Assembly: GCF_014905175.1 (NCBI RefSeq)
Contig: NC_057791.1
Span: forward strand, 17,426,177 to 17,490,176
Source of the DNA: Aphidius gifuensis
Taxonomy: Eukaryota > Arthropoda > Insecta > Hymenoptera > Braconidae
DNA length: 64,000 nt
Direction of reading: 5' to 3'
The notes under the pieces were generated by a model. That model made no database searches and was not told the DNA's origin. It worked only from the letters and a program-made list of their open reading frames with translations. This document shows positions 46,471 through 57,870 of the stretch, in pieces; within the stretch, counting starts at the first letter, position 1, and each line of letters starts with the position of its first letter. A program made the position numbers and the translations under genes.

Positions 46471-46800
46471 TATAATGATGACGTCATTTTATATTAACCG
46501 GAAATGTAATGTAGGTAGTAGTAAGCACTTATTAAGCTTCGACGCTGGAGAAAGATGACAATATATACTGGACAAAGTGACAGCCAAGGAGGATGACGAC
46601 CAATTGTTTCCTCCGCAAAAGAGAGTATATATCAAAGTATAAATAAATATATAAATGTGTTGGCAGAAATGGCAAGTGCCAACGTTTTACTGCATCATCA
46701 CACAGACAAAAATTAAACAAATATATATGAATTATCAACGACAGTACCAAGTGTGGGCATTGTCTCTTAAATCAATGCGACACACATACACAAATACTAA
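46471..46800. promoter_or_regulatory. Island with perfect CRE
   Basis: TGACGTCA at 46479-46486 (within ATGACGTCAT) is followed by TTAACCGGAAATG (ETS-type CCGGAA), GCTTCGACGCTGGAG and AGGAGGATGACGACC. Two overlapping small frames on opposite strands lack features. Candidate regulatory element. Confidence 0.3.
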
Positions 46801-48190
46801 AAGAGTCTTGAAAAATTTATTTATTTGCGCCTATTTTGATATCCTGTCACGCCGGAAATTAATAGAAGAAAAAAATTTATATTTTTTTACTCAAAAAGCT
46901 CATTGATTTAATTTAAAGATAAAAAAAAAAATTTATATCAATAAAAAATCATAATACTATGTAAAATGTATTTAAATAAAATAAATATATATCATTGTCA
47001 AATTGCTAATAAATAGTAAAGCCCATGATTAAGTTATTCAATTGAAAAAAAATAAAAATAATAGTAATAATATTCTGTATTACGAGTGTGGTTAAATATT
47101 ATATAAAAAAAAATTCACCTGTTTACAATATAACTATAATCAGTAGGTGTCAATTTATAGATCATTGCGCTCTCTATTTCGGTAAAAGATATTTTATCAT
47201 CTACATAAATATATATACAGTATAATGATTAACCTGATCATCATAATTTATCGTCTGATTAATATCGAAAAATTTATTCATATTTATTCAAACGACATTC
47301 CAGTTATTATTTATTTTTTATATTATTTTTAAAACACACAATTGCAATGATTGAAAAATTAATCAATGTATTTTACTATTACTACATTAAAGTTGTTTAT
47401 TTATTTATTATAAATAATAATAAATAAATGCGTAATAGTTTTTTTTTTATATTTTCATTAATCAAAGTTTATATAAAAAGTAGAATAAAATTGGGCGTCG
47501 ATATAATGAAGTATATATTAGAAGAGAGGGAATTTGTTTTATCAAGTAAAAGTGAAAAGAGCGCTTGCGTAAAATATAATACACACATAGACAAATATAT
47601 ATAATGAAAAATATAATTTAAGACATGCGCAGAATTTATTAAATGTCCTTCCAATTTTATCATTCGTTCATATATAAATTTTTTGTACTTGTATTATATA
47701 TATTTACCTCCCTAAGCCAAAGATGGCCAGAAAATTTGTTCACACCTACTATGATTTAATGTCTGACATGCGCATATGAAATTTAAAGTCTTACAAGTAT
47801 TTTTATTATATATATGCAGTATATAAAAATAATATTATTGACTTTTATAAAATAATCAACATTTAATAAAAAAAAAGTCAATACTATATGTAAATAGGGC
47901 GACACGACATAGGGCAACATGCTCACGATGTTATCATCATATTAATATACATAAAAAAATTTTAAAATTTTAAAATATCAATCAACTAATATCGAATATT
48001 ATATCCCAACTAATTTTACTATCTCAAAATAAACCCTTTACTTTGTTTTTAAATAAACAAAAATTTATAAAATCAATTTGCTCCAAATATAAAATTACCA
48101 AAAATGATTTGAAATAAATTACAACCATTTGAGAGATAGTTGTTGTTTTTGTTGTTTTTTAAAATATTTTTAATCTGGATTCGTTTTATT
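46801..48190. other. AT-rich desert
   Basis: A/T-rich. No credible frame or RNA gene. Confidence 0.55.
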
Positions 48191-48440
48191 GTTGTAACAT
48201 TAAATCATATCCCACACCCCTTTAAATGTCCGTTGTTTCATTGTTAGCGCGTGTCATTCACGGTGAAATTGTTGGACGATTTTCTGATGCCACCTGGTTC
48301 AACTCGTTTTATATCTCTGTTTTTTTTTTTTTCTATATGAACATTATTTTATATTTTTTTAACCGTTCATATATTCGTGTCCTATCTGGCACCCTGGTTA
48401 TTACCAGCCATGCGGGTTTTTCTCCCCTTTTGTAATTTTT
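48191..48440. promoter_or_regulatory. GC-richer island
   Basis: Mixed sequence at 48225-48310 and 48375-48430 (GTCATTCACGGTG, CTGATGCCACCTGG, TCTGGCACCCTGG). A plus-strand 69-codon frame spans both halves but passes through poly-T. Candidate regulatory DNA. Confidence 0.25.
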
Positions 48441-51400
48441 TTAATTTGATTTTTTTTTTTTTTCATTTTTTCATACTTTATACACTGTCTCTCATTTTGA
48501 CAAACGAGCAACACTGTAACGCACTCATTATCTTTGATTTTTAATTTAAAAATTAAAATACTAATTTTTTTTTTAAATTACACATATAAAATTATATTTA
48601 TTAAATTTATTTTATCGTTAAATAAAAATAAACGACACAATTGATGATATTTATATAAGGAATTGAAGATGACCAATGTGGTAAAGTATTTCTTTATACA
48701 TATATGATCATGTTTTTTTTTTTTTTTCTACATGAGTTGTGTTATATGCCAGCCTAACCCGGAGATAGATCTAGACAAGGTCAACATTAAAATCCTTCAC
48801 TTGAATAGTTTTAAAAAAAAAAAACAATTATAAACAAAAAAATACTGAAAAATAAATACCATAATTAAAGTATATATATTTTTATTTATATAATAAAAAA
48901 ATAATTGATCAATTCATTATAAATTTTTATATAAAATTTATAATAATTATTAATAGTTTAAATAAATAATTGAAAATTATGATGTTCAAGACGTTTAAAA
49001 ATGCAGCAAATGCAATAAAATTTATGGTCAAGTTGCTCGATATGATTCAATCATTAAAAAAAAATAACCACAAGTGTGTATGTGTATTTTTATGGTGTGT
49101 GTGAATTATGAAAACATTAAAAAAACCATCTCACAAGTTCATAAAACCCCAACCTTAAAAATTCAATGAAACACGTATTATCTCATCGTGAACACGCAAC
49201 CCAAATGACGATATGCAAATGCAATTTTTTTTTATTTTTTTATTTACGTATATTTTTATAAAATTCTTTTTCTTATTTTTCTGAATGATAGCCCATAAGA
49301 AAGTGAATATAACCACTTGCCATTGGGCTCTGATTGTTAATGTAAATATAAAATAAATATATAATAATAAATGATATATTAAATGGCCCAAGAGTTTACG
49401 TGACAAATAAAATAAATTTTAATGTATGATGATATTCTTAGATTTTGCTGAATGCGTGACTGAATCAACAGATTTATTCTCATTTAGTACACACGACATC
49501 AGGATCAATCGAGATAATAATTATTTTACCGTGTCATTTTAGTTACATCATTCAACACCTTATTTTAAAATTAAACTATGTTTTAACAACAGCTATTAAA
49601 TAATTTGTTGAGATTTAAAATATAAAAAGAACAAAAAAAAAATATATAATTTAATTTATATATATTATTTAATTTAATATTAGATAATAAGAAAAATTTT
49701 TTATCATCAAGTTTTAGTGTGTCAATCCAAGGCTAAAAACAATTTGATGATGAAAAAAATAAAATAAAAAATAAATTGTGTCAATCGGTGCAAAATATCT
49801 GGCAAAACAGATGTGACATCTTAAAATGTCTGTGTCTCGTTCAATTAATTTTTATATGAAAAATAAAATTAAAAATTATAAAATGGTTAAAAAAAGGAAT
49901 ATTATTAAATAATTAAAAAATATCAGGTATTGTATACTTTCATCTCGTTTATTAATTAAAATTCAGTAGTAATTTAGTTTTTTTTTTTTTTTTTTTTTGT
50001 AATTCTAACAAAACGTTACCACTTTGCCAAATTTGTATTTATTTATTTTCATTTTTATTTTACGTTAATAATAATTAATATTTAATATAATAATATACAG
50101 GGGATTGGAGTTTTATTTATTTATATCTCAGTTTTATTTATTTTTTTTTATTTTTTTATTTTTTGTTGTATGTAACCCTTGATTTTTCTTTGTATACTTT
50201 TTTATTTATTTTATTATACACCAATTTATCTCATTCACTCACAATCGCACATCAATTTGAACGCTCGCGTGATTTCTTTTTTTTCTCTTTTTTTTTATTA
50301 TTTATTTAATAAATTGTTTTTAAACCAGCAATCGAACATTTCAGTGTTGACTAATCAGGACTCTTAATGATTAAAAAAATTTTAACATATTTTTTTTTTC
50401 ACTCCGATTGGCACCATTCACAATAATTTATTACATCAACATTTACACTGAAGTTCGATCGTAGCTCGCAAATATATATACATACTTTTTTATTTATTTA
50501 TTTTTTTTATTTAATTATTATTACTATTATTATTTTTTTTTCTTAAATTCATTCGTTGTACGTCTTCGCGTTCATTCTTAATTTTTTTATATTTTAAAAA
50601 TTTTATTTTTTTTCTCTTGTTATTTATGTACAAATGAGAATAGGTTACGGGTGTCCTATTGGCTAATCGCATTTTTCGATGATGTTTTAGTATTTAATTT
50701 TTAAAAAAAAGTAACTTTTTTTTTTTTTTTTTCATTTTTGTTGATTAACGAAAATCAATTTTATTTTTCTATAGCCTCGCTCCCTAACCAATCACAACGT
50801 CACATAATTTATTATTTTTTTTTTTTCATTGTATACAATTTTTTTTTTTAATTTTAAAAATTTTTTTTAAATAACAAAAAGTATGCAATAATAACGAAAC
50901 AAATATTACAATCTAATATTTAACCTCGTAATAATAATGTGCTTTTCAATTTGAATTACTTTTTTTTTAATTTGCCGTTAATTAAAATGTTTAAAGTATC
51001 ATTTTGATAACAATGACAACAAGTTTAATGATTACAAAAAAAATTAATAATAAAAAATAGCTTAGAATAATTAAAACTTTTTTTTTTATTTCATTGATAA
51101 ATCCGATTAGTTTTTAGCTTTGTAATATTTTTTTTTTCGCATTAAGTATTTTTTATTTTTAAAGCACAATTATTACGAGATTATTTAGATTGCTTGAAAA
51201 TTTCAAAAAGAAGGCAAAATTTTAATAAAAAATTATTTATATTGGCAAATTGTTTTTTTCCATATTTATTAAATTATTTTTTTTAATTTGTCTCATATAG
51301 TTTACAATAACCGCGTCAACACGACTTTTTTATTGTTTCATTAGATTTTTTTTTATTAATTTTAATATTTAAAAAAAATTACTTTTTTTTTTTTTTTATA

Positions 51401-52460
51401 TTATTTGCTATTAATCTGATTGTATTTTTATGGAGTTAATATTTATTTTTTTAAATATTTATTTCTCTTTTTATTTTTAAATTCTACTATTTACAAAAAA
51501 ACCTCCAATATTTTGCCGCGGAAATATAAACAATATGAGTCGTATTTGTATTGCTCAACAAAAATATTCAAAAAAAAAAAAAAATTACTATGATGTTCGC
51601 ATTTACATTCACCAGGTAATTTTTTTTTTTTTTTTTCCAATTACCAAATAACTAAAAACAAAATTTCAATAACACTGAGCGTTAAAAAATACACTAGCAA
51701 ATTTTTTTATATTTTTTTTTTGTATCCCATAATCCGAAAAAAAAACCATATAAAATATATTTTTTTAATTCATTAAAAATCATAACTAAAAAATTGAATA
51801 TTCAATTAGTTTTTTTTTTTTTTTGCAAAAATATAATTTGATTTGATAAACTCAATGACATAATAATTAGTCAATAAAATTATGCAAAAAAAAAGTGATT
51901 TAAACCAACCATCAGTCAGACAAATATTTTTAAAATACAGATAAAACAAAATAGTAATTGAATATTTTTCTTTTTACCAAAAAAAAATTGAATTTAATAA
52001 TATATTTTGAATAATATACTTTTTGTTTCTCACATTTGTGATACTTACATTTTATAAATTCAAATATGATGTCAATTAGATTTTTGCATGATCAGGTTGT
52101 GTGTGTTATTTCATTCCTCAAATTAATGCCAATGATGTTTTCTTCCAATCCATCGCAAACAGTTGTGTATATTCACACAAAAAAATAATATATCATAATA
52201 ATATTTTAAATAAAAATAAGCACACGTCCACGTCGAATTGAAATCTTTTAAAATTGACATCAATCAGCTACACACACTTTTTTTTTTTTATATCTTTTTT
52301 GTTATAATTTTATTATTATTTTTTTTTCAATAATTTTTTTAGCGTATTACGATTTGTTCTGGCTTTTGCATTTTTTTTAGATATATAAATCTGGTTTTTT
52401 TTCGGATTAACGGGCAGTTGGGGGTAGTTGAAAAAAAAATTGATTTTTTTTTTGCTTTTT
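48441..52460. other. AT-rich desert downstream of vvl
   Basis: Four kilobases of homopolymer-rich A/T DNA. Mixed patches occur at 48740-48810, 49135-49240 (perfect octamer ATGCAAAT at 49213-49220), 50400-50475, 50640-50680 and 50770-50805 (CCAATCACAACGTCAC). No credible frame. Confidence 0.5.
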
Positions 52461-52700
52461 AAAGTATATTAAATGTCGGTGACGCGCGTCGCAGCATGCT
52501 CACTTAACTTACTAGATTCATCTGGTACATTATTTACAGTCCATATTTACTTATGTTACATCACTCTGGTGGATTTACACGAGGCAAATTCCACCCGAGC
52601 ACAAGAGCACTCCCCTACGGTATATGCGTTTGCCTGCGAGCGTTAGTCCCTCTCAACGTGTATGTGTCTATGTACGTTTAAAAAAGTTTACTCCTTTTTT
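52461..52700. promoter_or_regulatory. GC-richer island downstream of vvl
   Basis: Contains the perfect palindrome GACGCGCGTC at 52481-52490, then about 170 bp of mixed sequence (CATCACTCTGGTGG, GAGCACAAGAGCACTCCCC, TGCCTGCGAGCG). It lies 1.4 kb past the vvl stop. It could be a 3' enhancer, or part of a long 3' UTR if the transcript uses a distal poly(A) site. Confidence 0.3.
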
Positions 52701-53755
52701 TTTTTTTGTTCATTTTTTATTTTTTGCCGCAGATAAGTGTACGTAAATACGTTTTTATTTTTCATGTTCAAGTATCCATTCCCGAGGTGTGTCATTCACT
52801 ATTCTTTTTTATTTTTTTTGGTAACTTATTTTTTGAATTTATTTAAAAAAATTAAAATATTTTATTTAAATTATTTTGGAAAAAAAATCACTGTCACTTG
52901 AAAAAACAGATAACAGTATTGAGAAAAAAAAAAAAAAAATGATAATAAAATAAAAATTAATTTTTTTTTTGTAAACTGGACACACTGGATCACGGAAATT
53001 CTAACAAATACTCAAATCACATTTTATATACACTTGATAATTTTTTTTTTTCTACCGACGGCAAAAATCAAATGAATAAATAAAAAAAATGAAAATTTTT
53101 GATAAATAATATATGAATTTTTGGTTCGTTCATATCCGTCAAAATATCCGACGGTGGTCTATGCCTTTATCACGATAAAATTGAGAAAAAAAATTAGAAA
53201 GAACCACTGCACCAAGAGGGACCACACGTCACACCAAACAAACAAACAAACAACAAGTTATTAATAACAACGTTAGGAACGACAAAAGGCCTGTAAAGGT
53301 CCATTTTATGTTTTTGTTTGAAAAAAAAAAAAATATCTAACTCAATATTCTAGAAAAATTGTCCATAAAAAAAAAAGAAAAATAAAACGGAAAATATATA
53401 TATATATATAATATGATAGTAATAATAATAATATTAATAATAAAGATAATAATAATAATAAAGATAATAATAATATAAATTGAAGTTCATCGAAGTAATA
53501 TCACCAATGTGTCCTCGGTTAAATCTTCTATGTCGTTCCGCATTTATTTCGCAAAGTCCACAATGTTTATTATTTATTTGTTTTTTTAGTTAATAATAAT
53601 TTTACGTATTCACAGAGTTTTTTTTAGAAGACTTTGCGAACAAAAATTATGTATGTTGAAACGAAAAAATATATATATAAAAAAAAAAAATAAAATAATA
53701 ATAATTATTATTTAATTTATAAACATTAAAGGTGTCACACACATAGTTTCTATAG
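52701..53755. other. AT-rich 3' flank of vvl
   Basis: Homopolymer-rich, with a mixed patch at 53140-53310 (TCCGACGGTGG, GAGGGACCACACGTCACACC) that may be regulatory. No gene. Confidence 0.5.
53418..53477. repeat. (AAT)n-rich microsatellite
   Basis: Imperfect AAT/ATA triplet repeats with GAT interruptions. It is a simple sequence repeat. Confidence 0.85.
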
Positions 53756-53873
53756 TTTATTTTTTTTTTGAATTTGAAACTATATTATAACACTCTTGCG
53801 TCGGCCTCCCCGGTGCTCCGGGTGGACCTCGCATATCACCTCGCAAAAAACTAATAGTCATATATATATTTTA
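53756..53873 (-). other. vvl: Proximal vvl 3' UTR with poly(A) signal
   Basis: On the minus strand an AATAAA hexamer lies at 53756-53761, 112 nt past the tandem TGA-TAA stops, so a short 3' UTR form is possible. The UTR holds an unusually GC-rich segment (53797-53843) with two GCGAGGT repeats. It also holds GGGGAGGCC (plus-strand 53803-53811), which is exactly complementary in the RNA to GGCCTCCCC just after the first vvl stop codon. Longer 3' UTRs cannot be excluded. Confidence 0.35.
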
Positions 53874-54110
53874 TCATTGGTTGTCATCTTGATCGTCACT
53901 GTCCATCATGTATTGATTTTGTTGATGAAAATTTTGTTGTTGTTGTTGTTGCTGTTGACGATGATGATGATACTGCCACGGCAGCTACGTAGCACCATAA
54001 CCAGTTGTACGTGCCTGGAGGTAGTGATGATAAAAAGGTGGTAATCCATCTGGACTTGTATTAGTTTGCGAAGATAAAGCGAGGCCCAGCGGGGGAGGCC
54101 CCGGTGAACG
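53874..54110 (-). other. vvl: Candidate stop-codon readthrough extension of vvl
   Basis: In the vvl reading frame, after TAG (54111-54113), 41 codons are open (begin RSPGPPPLGL, include NTSPDGLPPFYHHY, end TTGYGAT). A second TAG follows at 53985-53987. Then 36 codons (LPWQYHHHR, eight Gln, NFHQQNQ, acidic end DSDDQDDNQ) lead to TGA at 53874-53876, directly followed by TAA. The composition matches the low-complexity Pro/His/Gln style of the factor. The Gln run uses CAA with one synonymous CAG. Both TAGs are followed by C. Another frame is also open for part of this stretch but gives Ile/Asn homopolymers. Full readthrough would give 530 residues if each stop is decoded as an amino acid. Confidence 0.45.
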
Positions 54111-55466
54111 CTAGTGAGCCGCAAGTGAATGTGCTGTAAGACCCTGAGGGCTTAACATTGGTGGACTATGACTATGTCCCATTGGTGAACCATGTAAATG
54201 ATCTTGTGGATGATATCCTTGATGTAAACCTTGTCCTTGATGACCAGGTGGCATACCATCCATCATACCATCACCAAGTGTATTTGGTGGTGTCATTCTT
54301 TTTTCTTTTTGTCGACGATTACAAAACCATACTCTAACAACTTCTTTTTCTAACTGTAAACTATCAGCAAGTGATGTTATTTCTTGTGCTGATGGTTTTG
54401 GTTGTTTATGAAAATGTTGTTCTAATGCACCTTTAACTGATACTTCAATTGATGTACGTTTTTTTCTTTTTCTTCCTTGTGCAGCAATTTTATCAATACT
54501 TGTTGGTGATCCAGTTGTTGAATCAGCTTCTTCAAGCCATTTTTGTAATAATGGCTTTAATTTACACATATTTTTAAAACTTAATTGTAATGCTTCAAAT
54601 CTACATATGGTTGTTTGTGAAAAAACATTACCATATAATGTACCAAGTGCAAGACCAACATCAGCTTGTGTAAAACCTAATTTAATTCTTCTTTGTTTAA
54701 ATTGTTTAGCAAATGCTTCAAGATCATCAGATGTTGGTGTATCTTCTTCACCAGCACTATGATCCCTATCAAGTGGATGACCAGAATGTAATTGATGACC
54801 AGATGGTGGACTATGGTTATGAGAATCTCGTAAATGATGTGGTAAACCAGATTGATGATTATGCAATTGATGAGGATGTTGATGTTGATGTGGATGTAAC
54901 ATTCCATTCATTGCAGCATGATATTGGCTAAGTGTTGTTGGTGATGATGCACCACCACTTGGATTATAATGTGCCGACGGTACAACTGGTGCATGCCAAG
55001 AATGTGGTGAACTCATTCCTTGTGATTGATGTGAACCACGATGATGCATATTTTGTACACTATCTGTTGCTGTTGCTGCTGATGATAATGGTTTAACATC
55101 AATATTATTATTACCCTGTATATGTGAATGATGATGTGGATGATGTGTTGTATGATGCATTCCAATTGATGCTGCCCATGGATCACCAGCTTGTAAACTA
55201 ACCCAAGGATTTGTTGTTGATAAATTTGCTGGATGTGGTGATATTCCATTTGGTGTTGGTGATGATGATATTTGATGATGATGATGGTGATGATGATGAT
55301 GTTGTGGTGCTGGCATATATTTCATTTCACCAGCATCAGAAGCGCTACGGGGTGAACCCGATGAGTAGCCACCAACTCCGATATTCATTCCGATAGCTGA
55401 TCCTGAACCACCGTCCAGGTCGGCTGACACTGCGCTACTAACCGGCATGTACGTTGTAGCTGCCAT
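54111..55466 (-). CDS. vvl: POU class III homeodomain transcription factor Ventral veins lacking (Drifter/Cf1a)
   Basis: A single-exon gene of 451 codons. Residues about 240-314 are the POU-specific domain (EEDTPTSDDLEAFAKQFKQR to LQKWLEEAD). Residues 315-331 are the linker, and about 332-391 the homeodomain (RKRKKRTSIE, recognition helix VVRVWFCNRRQKEKR with POU-type Cys at 382). The N-terminal half is His/Ser/Gly-rich, with nine His at 56-64. The insect vvl signatures SPRSASDAGEMKYM, YHAAMNGMLH and the C-terminal HSPPMLSPQ to LAAH are present. The start is fixed by an in-frame TAG immediately before the ATG. In insects vvl is a nuclear activator that binds octamer-like DNA and acts in tracheal, wing-vein, neural and prothoracic-gland development. 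Being intronless is normal for POU-III genes. Codons end mostly in A/T, except in the first 45 or so codons and after the stop. Confidence 0.97.
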   Translation of the reverse strand: MAATTYMPVSSAVSADLDGGSGSAIGMNIGVGGYSSGSPRSASDAGEMKYMPAPQHHHHHHHHHQISSSPTPNGISPHPANLSTTNPWVSLQAGDPWAASIGMHHTTHHPHHHSHIQGNNNIDVKPLSSAATATDSVQNMHHRGSHQSQGMSSPHSWHAPVVPSAHYNPSGGASSPTTLSQYHAAMNGMLHPHQHQHPHQLHNHQSGLPHHLRDSHNHSPPSGHQLHSGHPLDRDHSAGEEDTPTSDDLEAFAKQFKQRRIKLGFTQADVGLALGTLYGNVFSQTTICRFEALQLSFKNMCKLKPLLQKWLEEADSTTGSPTSIDKIAAQGRKRKKRTSIEVSVKGALEQHFHKQPKPSAQEITSLADSLQLEKEVVRVWFCNRRQKEKRMTPPNTLGDGMMDGMPPGHQGQGLHQGYHPQDHLHGSPMGHSHSPPMLSPQGLTAHSLAAH

Positions 55467-56639
55467 CTACTCCCTTGATACCCAATCTAATACCGCACCA
55501 GATTTTTGGAGCGGTACCCTTTTTTTTTTTTATTTTATTTATTATAGATATCTTTTTAGTTTCTCTATGAACTCACAAATTGAATTCAACCCTTGTTTAA
55601 TAACACATAAATACACTTCAATACAACACCAACCAATACACTGTATACAAGTTCGATCCTTATATTTTCTATTTATTCGCTGCTAGAGTCTATTTTTCAA
55701 AAGGTATATAGGATATATAATAATACCCTTCGATTTCAAAGAGCTATATAGTAAATAACACACAGCACAACCTGTCGTATTGCCGAATCCAATTGATGAT
55801 CTTCAATTGCTGACTCCAAAATTCATTAAATAATGAAAATTAAAAAAAAAAAAAAAAAAAACAAACAAAAATCATGAGATTTAATTTATGTAAAATAAAG
55901 TTTATTATTTTTTTTTTTAATTTCAATAATTTTTTTTTTTGATGCTTATTTATTGGAGTATATGTTATATGTTCAATAAACTTTTAATCACTTTCAATAT
56001 TTGGGAGTTGGCTCCACAAAATTTTGCATCTCACTAAATATCTTTCCACAGTAATTATCATTTTTATTATTTTTAAATCAACACTTATCAGAACACGCAC
56101 TGTTTTCGTTGAATCAAAAAAAATAAATAAATAAATAAAACACTTTGATGATATTGATTAAAAAAAAAAATAATATACACAAGTCACTTGTAATTATTTA
56201 TTTATTTTATAAATGCATATATTCACTTGAATCGTTGTTGGTTCAATTGATAAAGACATCAATGGTATGTCCATATTTTAATAGATTAAATTCACACACG
56301 ATATATCCGATTTCATTAATTATATTTCCAAATTTAGAAATATAAATAAAAAAATTTAAAATAAACAAATAAAATTAACACAAATGAATAGATTATATAA
56401 GGGAAGTTGTTTTTTTTTTTTCTTTTTTTTATTTTTATTTCTTTCAATCAATTGAGAAAAAGAAAATAAAAAATTATAATTTTATTTTTCCTGATGTTTT
56501 GAAAAACTCGCGGTAAAAATACACCACTGTATATATAATTTGTTTATAAATACAGAAAGAAAAAAAAAAATCTGTATATATTATTAAAAAAGAAAAATAA
56601 TATAAATTGTTAAAATATTTTTCTGTCTCTCATGCATAA
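55467..56639 (-). other. vvl: Probable vvl 5' untranslated leader and proximal upstream DNA
   Basis: About 1.2 kb lies between the ATG and the GC-rich candidate promoter. It is A/T-rich apart from 55467-55510 and 55690-55820, and has no splice signals I would trust. CAATTGA and TCAATTG arms face each other near 55791-55810. The frames at 55447-55686 and 56145-56345 run on the opposite strand and lack features. Whether all of it is transcribed is unknown. Confidence 0.35.
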
Positions 56640-56970
56640 CGCATGTCGTAGCTGAGAGCAACTGACTGCCTCGCCTCACAACTTGCCGGAGGTTCCCAAC
56701 AATTTTCATGTATAGGGGATAACTTTATGCGCGCGCTATTCACCACTCTACACAACACTACAGTAGTATATTCTTTATCCCCCACTATATTAACAAATAT
56801 ATATTTTCATTGGTTGATGTTGCAAGGTGGCCGTCGATCCAACGTCACTATTGGGCGGCACTACTACTTTGTGCTCCGCCTGTTAATACATTGAAAAAAA
56901 TTTTCGAGCTTTCAACTCACTGAGAACAGGGAAAATTTTAGCTATATAAACTACTGAGCAAATTTTACCC
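56640..56970 (-). promoter_or_regulatory. vvl: Candidate vvl promoter region
   Basis: A GC-richer block upstream of vvl. On the minus strand it has TTTATATAG (about 56944-56952) followed 28 nt later by an initiator-like TCAGTG, then CCGCCCAATAGTGACGTTGG (CCAAT box and CRE half site, about 56838-56857), and nearer the gene a good initiator TCAGTT (near 56661-56666) in mixed sequence. Either initiator would give a 1.2-1.5 kb leader. The choice between them is open. Confidence 0.4.
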
Positions 56971-57540
56971 CTCACGCGCTTCTTCTCTAGCTATATATAT
57001 ACATGTAAAAATTTAATACTACTACTACTACGACTACTACTACTACTACTGTGTACGTAGAGAAAAATGAAAAAAAAAAAAAAAACGAAAAAAGTAAAAT
57101 AGGATATTATCCTACTGCATCCAAGCTTCTCTACTTGTATTTGAGCTTTTCTTTTTCATAAGTGCATTAATTTTAACCCTCCTATTCTCAATTGTTTTTT
57201 TTTTCTAAATTTCTATATCTTTTTTTTATGTGGTCACAGTTTATCTAGTTTTTTTTTTTTATTTATGCAGCACAGTTTTTATTTAAGGGTTGCTATCCTA
57301 TTCACTCTCATATGTCTTATGTATATTTTTCTATTTTTTTTTTTTTCATTTCAATTAGCTTATTAATTTTTTTCAACCCCCCAAATTTTGTCTCATCTAA
57401 TCACTTAATATTTTTTTGCTTAAAATAATATTTTTGCAACAGGTGCTAATTTATAGATAATTGCTAAAATAATTTTTCATATTTTTCTCTATACTAAATA
57501 ATAAAAATAAAAATATATGTGTTATGTATATATAAAAATT
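56971..57540. other. Upstream flank with triplet microsatellite
   Basis: An ACT triplet repeat runs at 57016-57050 with one CGA interruption. The rest is pyrimidine-rich and A/T-rich sequence without a gene. Confidence 0.5.
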
Positions 57541-57870
57541 AAAATAAATTTTTTTTATGGCGGGTCAAGGTCGTTGAATGAATTTTATGAGGGATTTAAC
57601 TGAATGAAGTAGTATATGTTTAACGGAATATATCCATAATGATATATATCATTTGAAAGAATTTTCATATTTTATTGAGGAGAACGGAATTGTAATGATT
57701 GTATTATACTGGCATAACTGGGTGGTAGAGTAGACAAATACGATGAGGGAAAATAACTGAGAGGGACAGAGGGATATAGCAGTATTTTCTGCGTGCAACA
57801 GGTGAAGAGCCCCAGAGTAGGTGGAGGACTTGGTTTGGAATATCTTTAGTCAACGACTGATTGAAACGTA
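57541..57870. promoter_or_regulatory. Upstream island with Ftz-F1-type site
   Basis: TCAAGGTCG at 57565-57573 fits the Ftz-F1 consensus. A mixed, G-rich patch at 57715-57850 (AACTGGGTGGTAGAG, GAAGAGCCCCAGAGTAGG) follows. Located 2.1-2.4 kb upstream of the vvl start codon; a proximal enhancer is plausible. Confidence 0.3.

Noticed and set aside
53906..54124. 72-codon minus-strand frame overlapping the vvl stop in another phase
   Set aside because: It translates mainly to Ile and Asn homopolymers from the CAT and CAA repeats, starts inside vvl, and is less protein-like than the in-phase continuation. It is kept only as a caution against over-reading openness.
54677..55396. Several 60-80 codon frames on both strands inside the vvl coding region
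   Set aside because: They are out-of-phase shadows of the POU gene, dominated by His/Asp/Ile runs from CAT/GAT codons.
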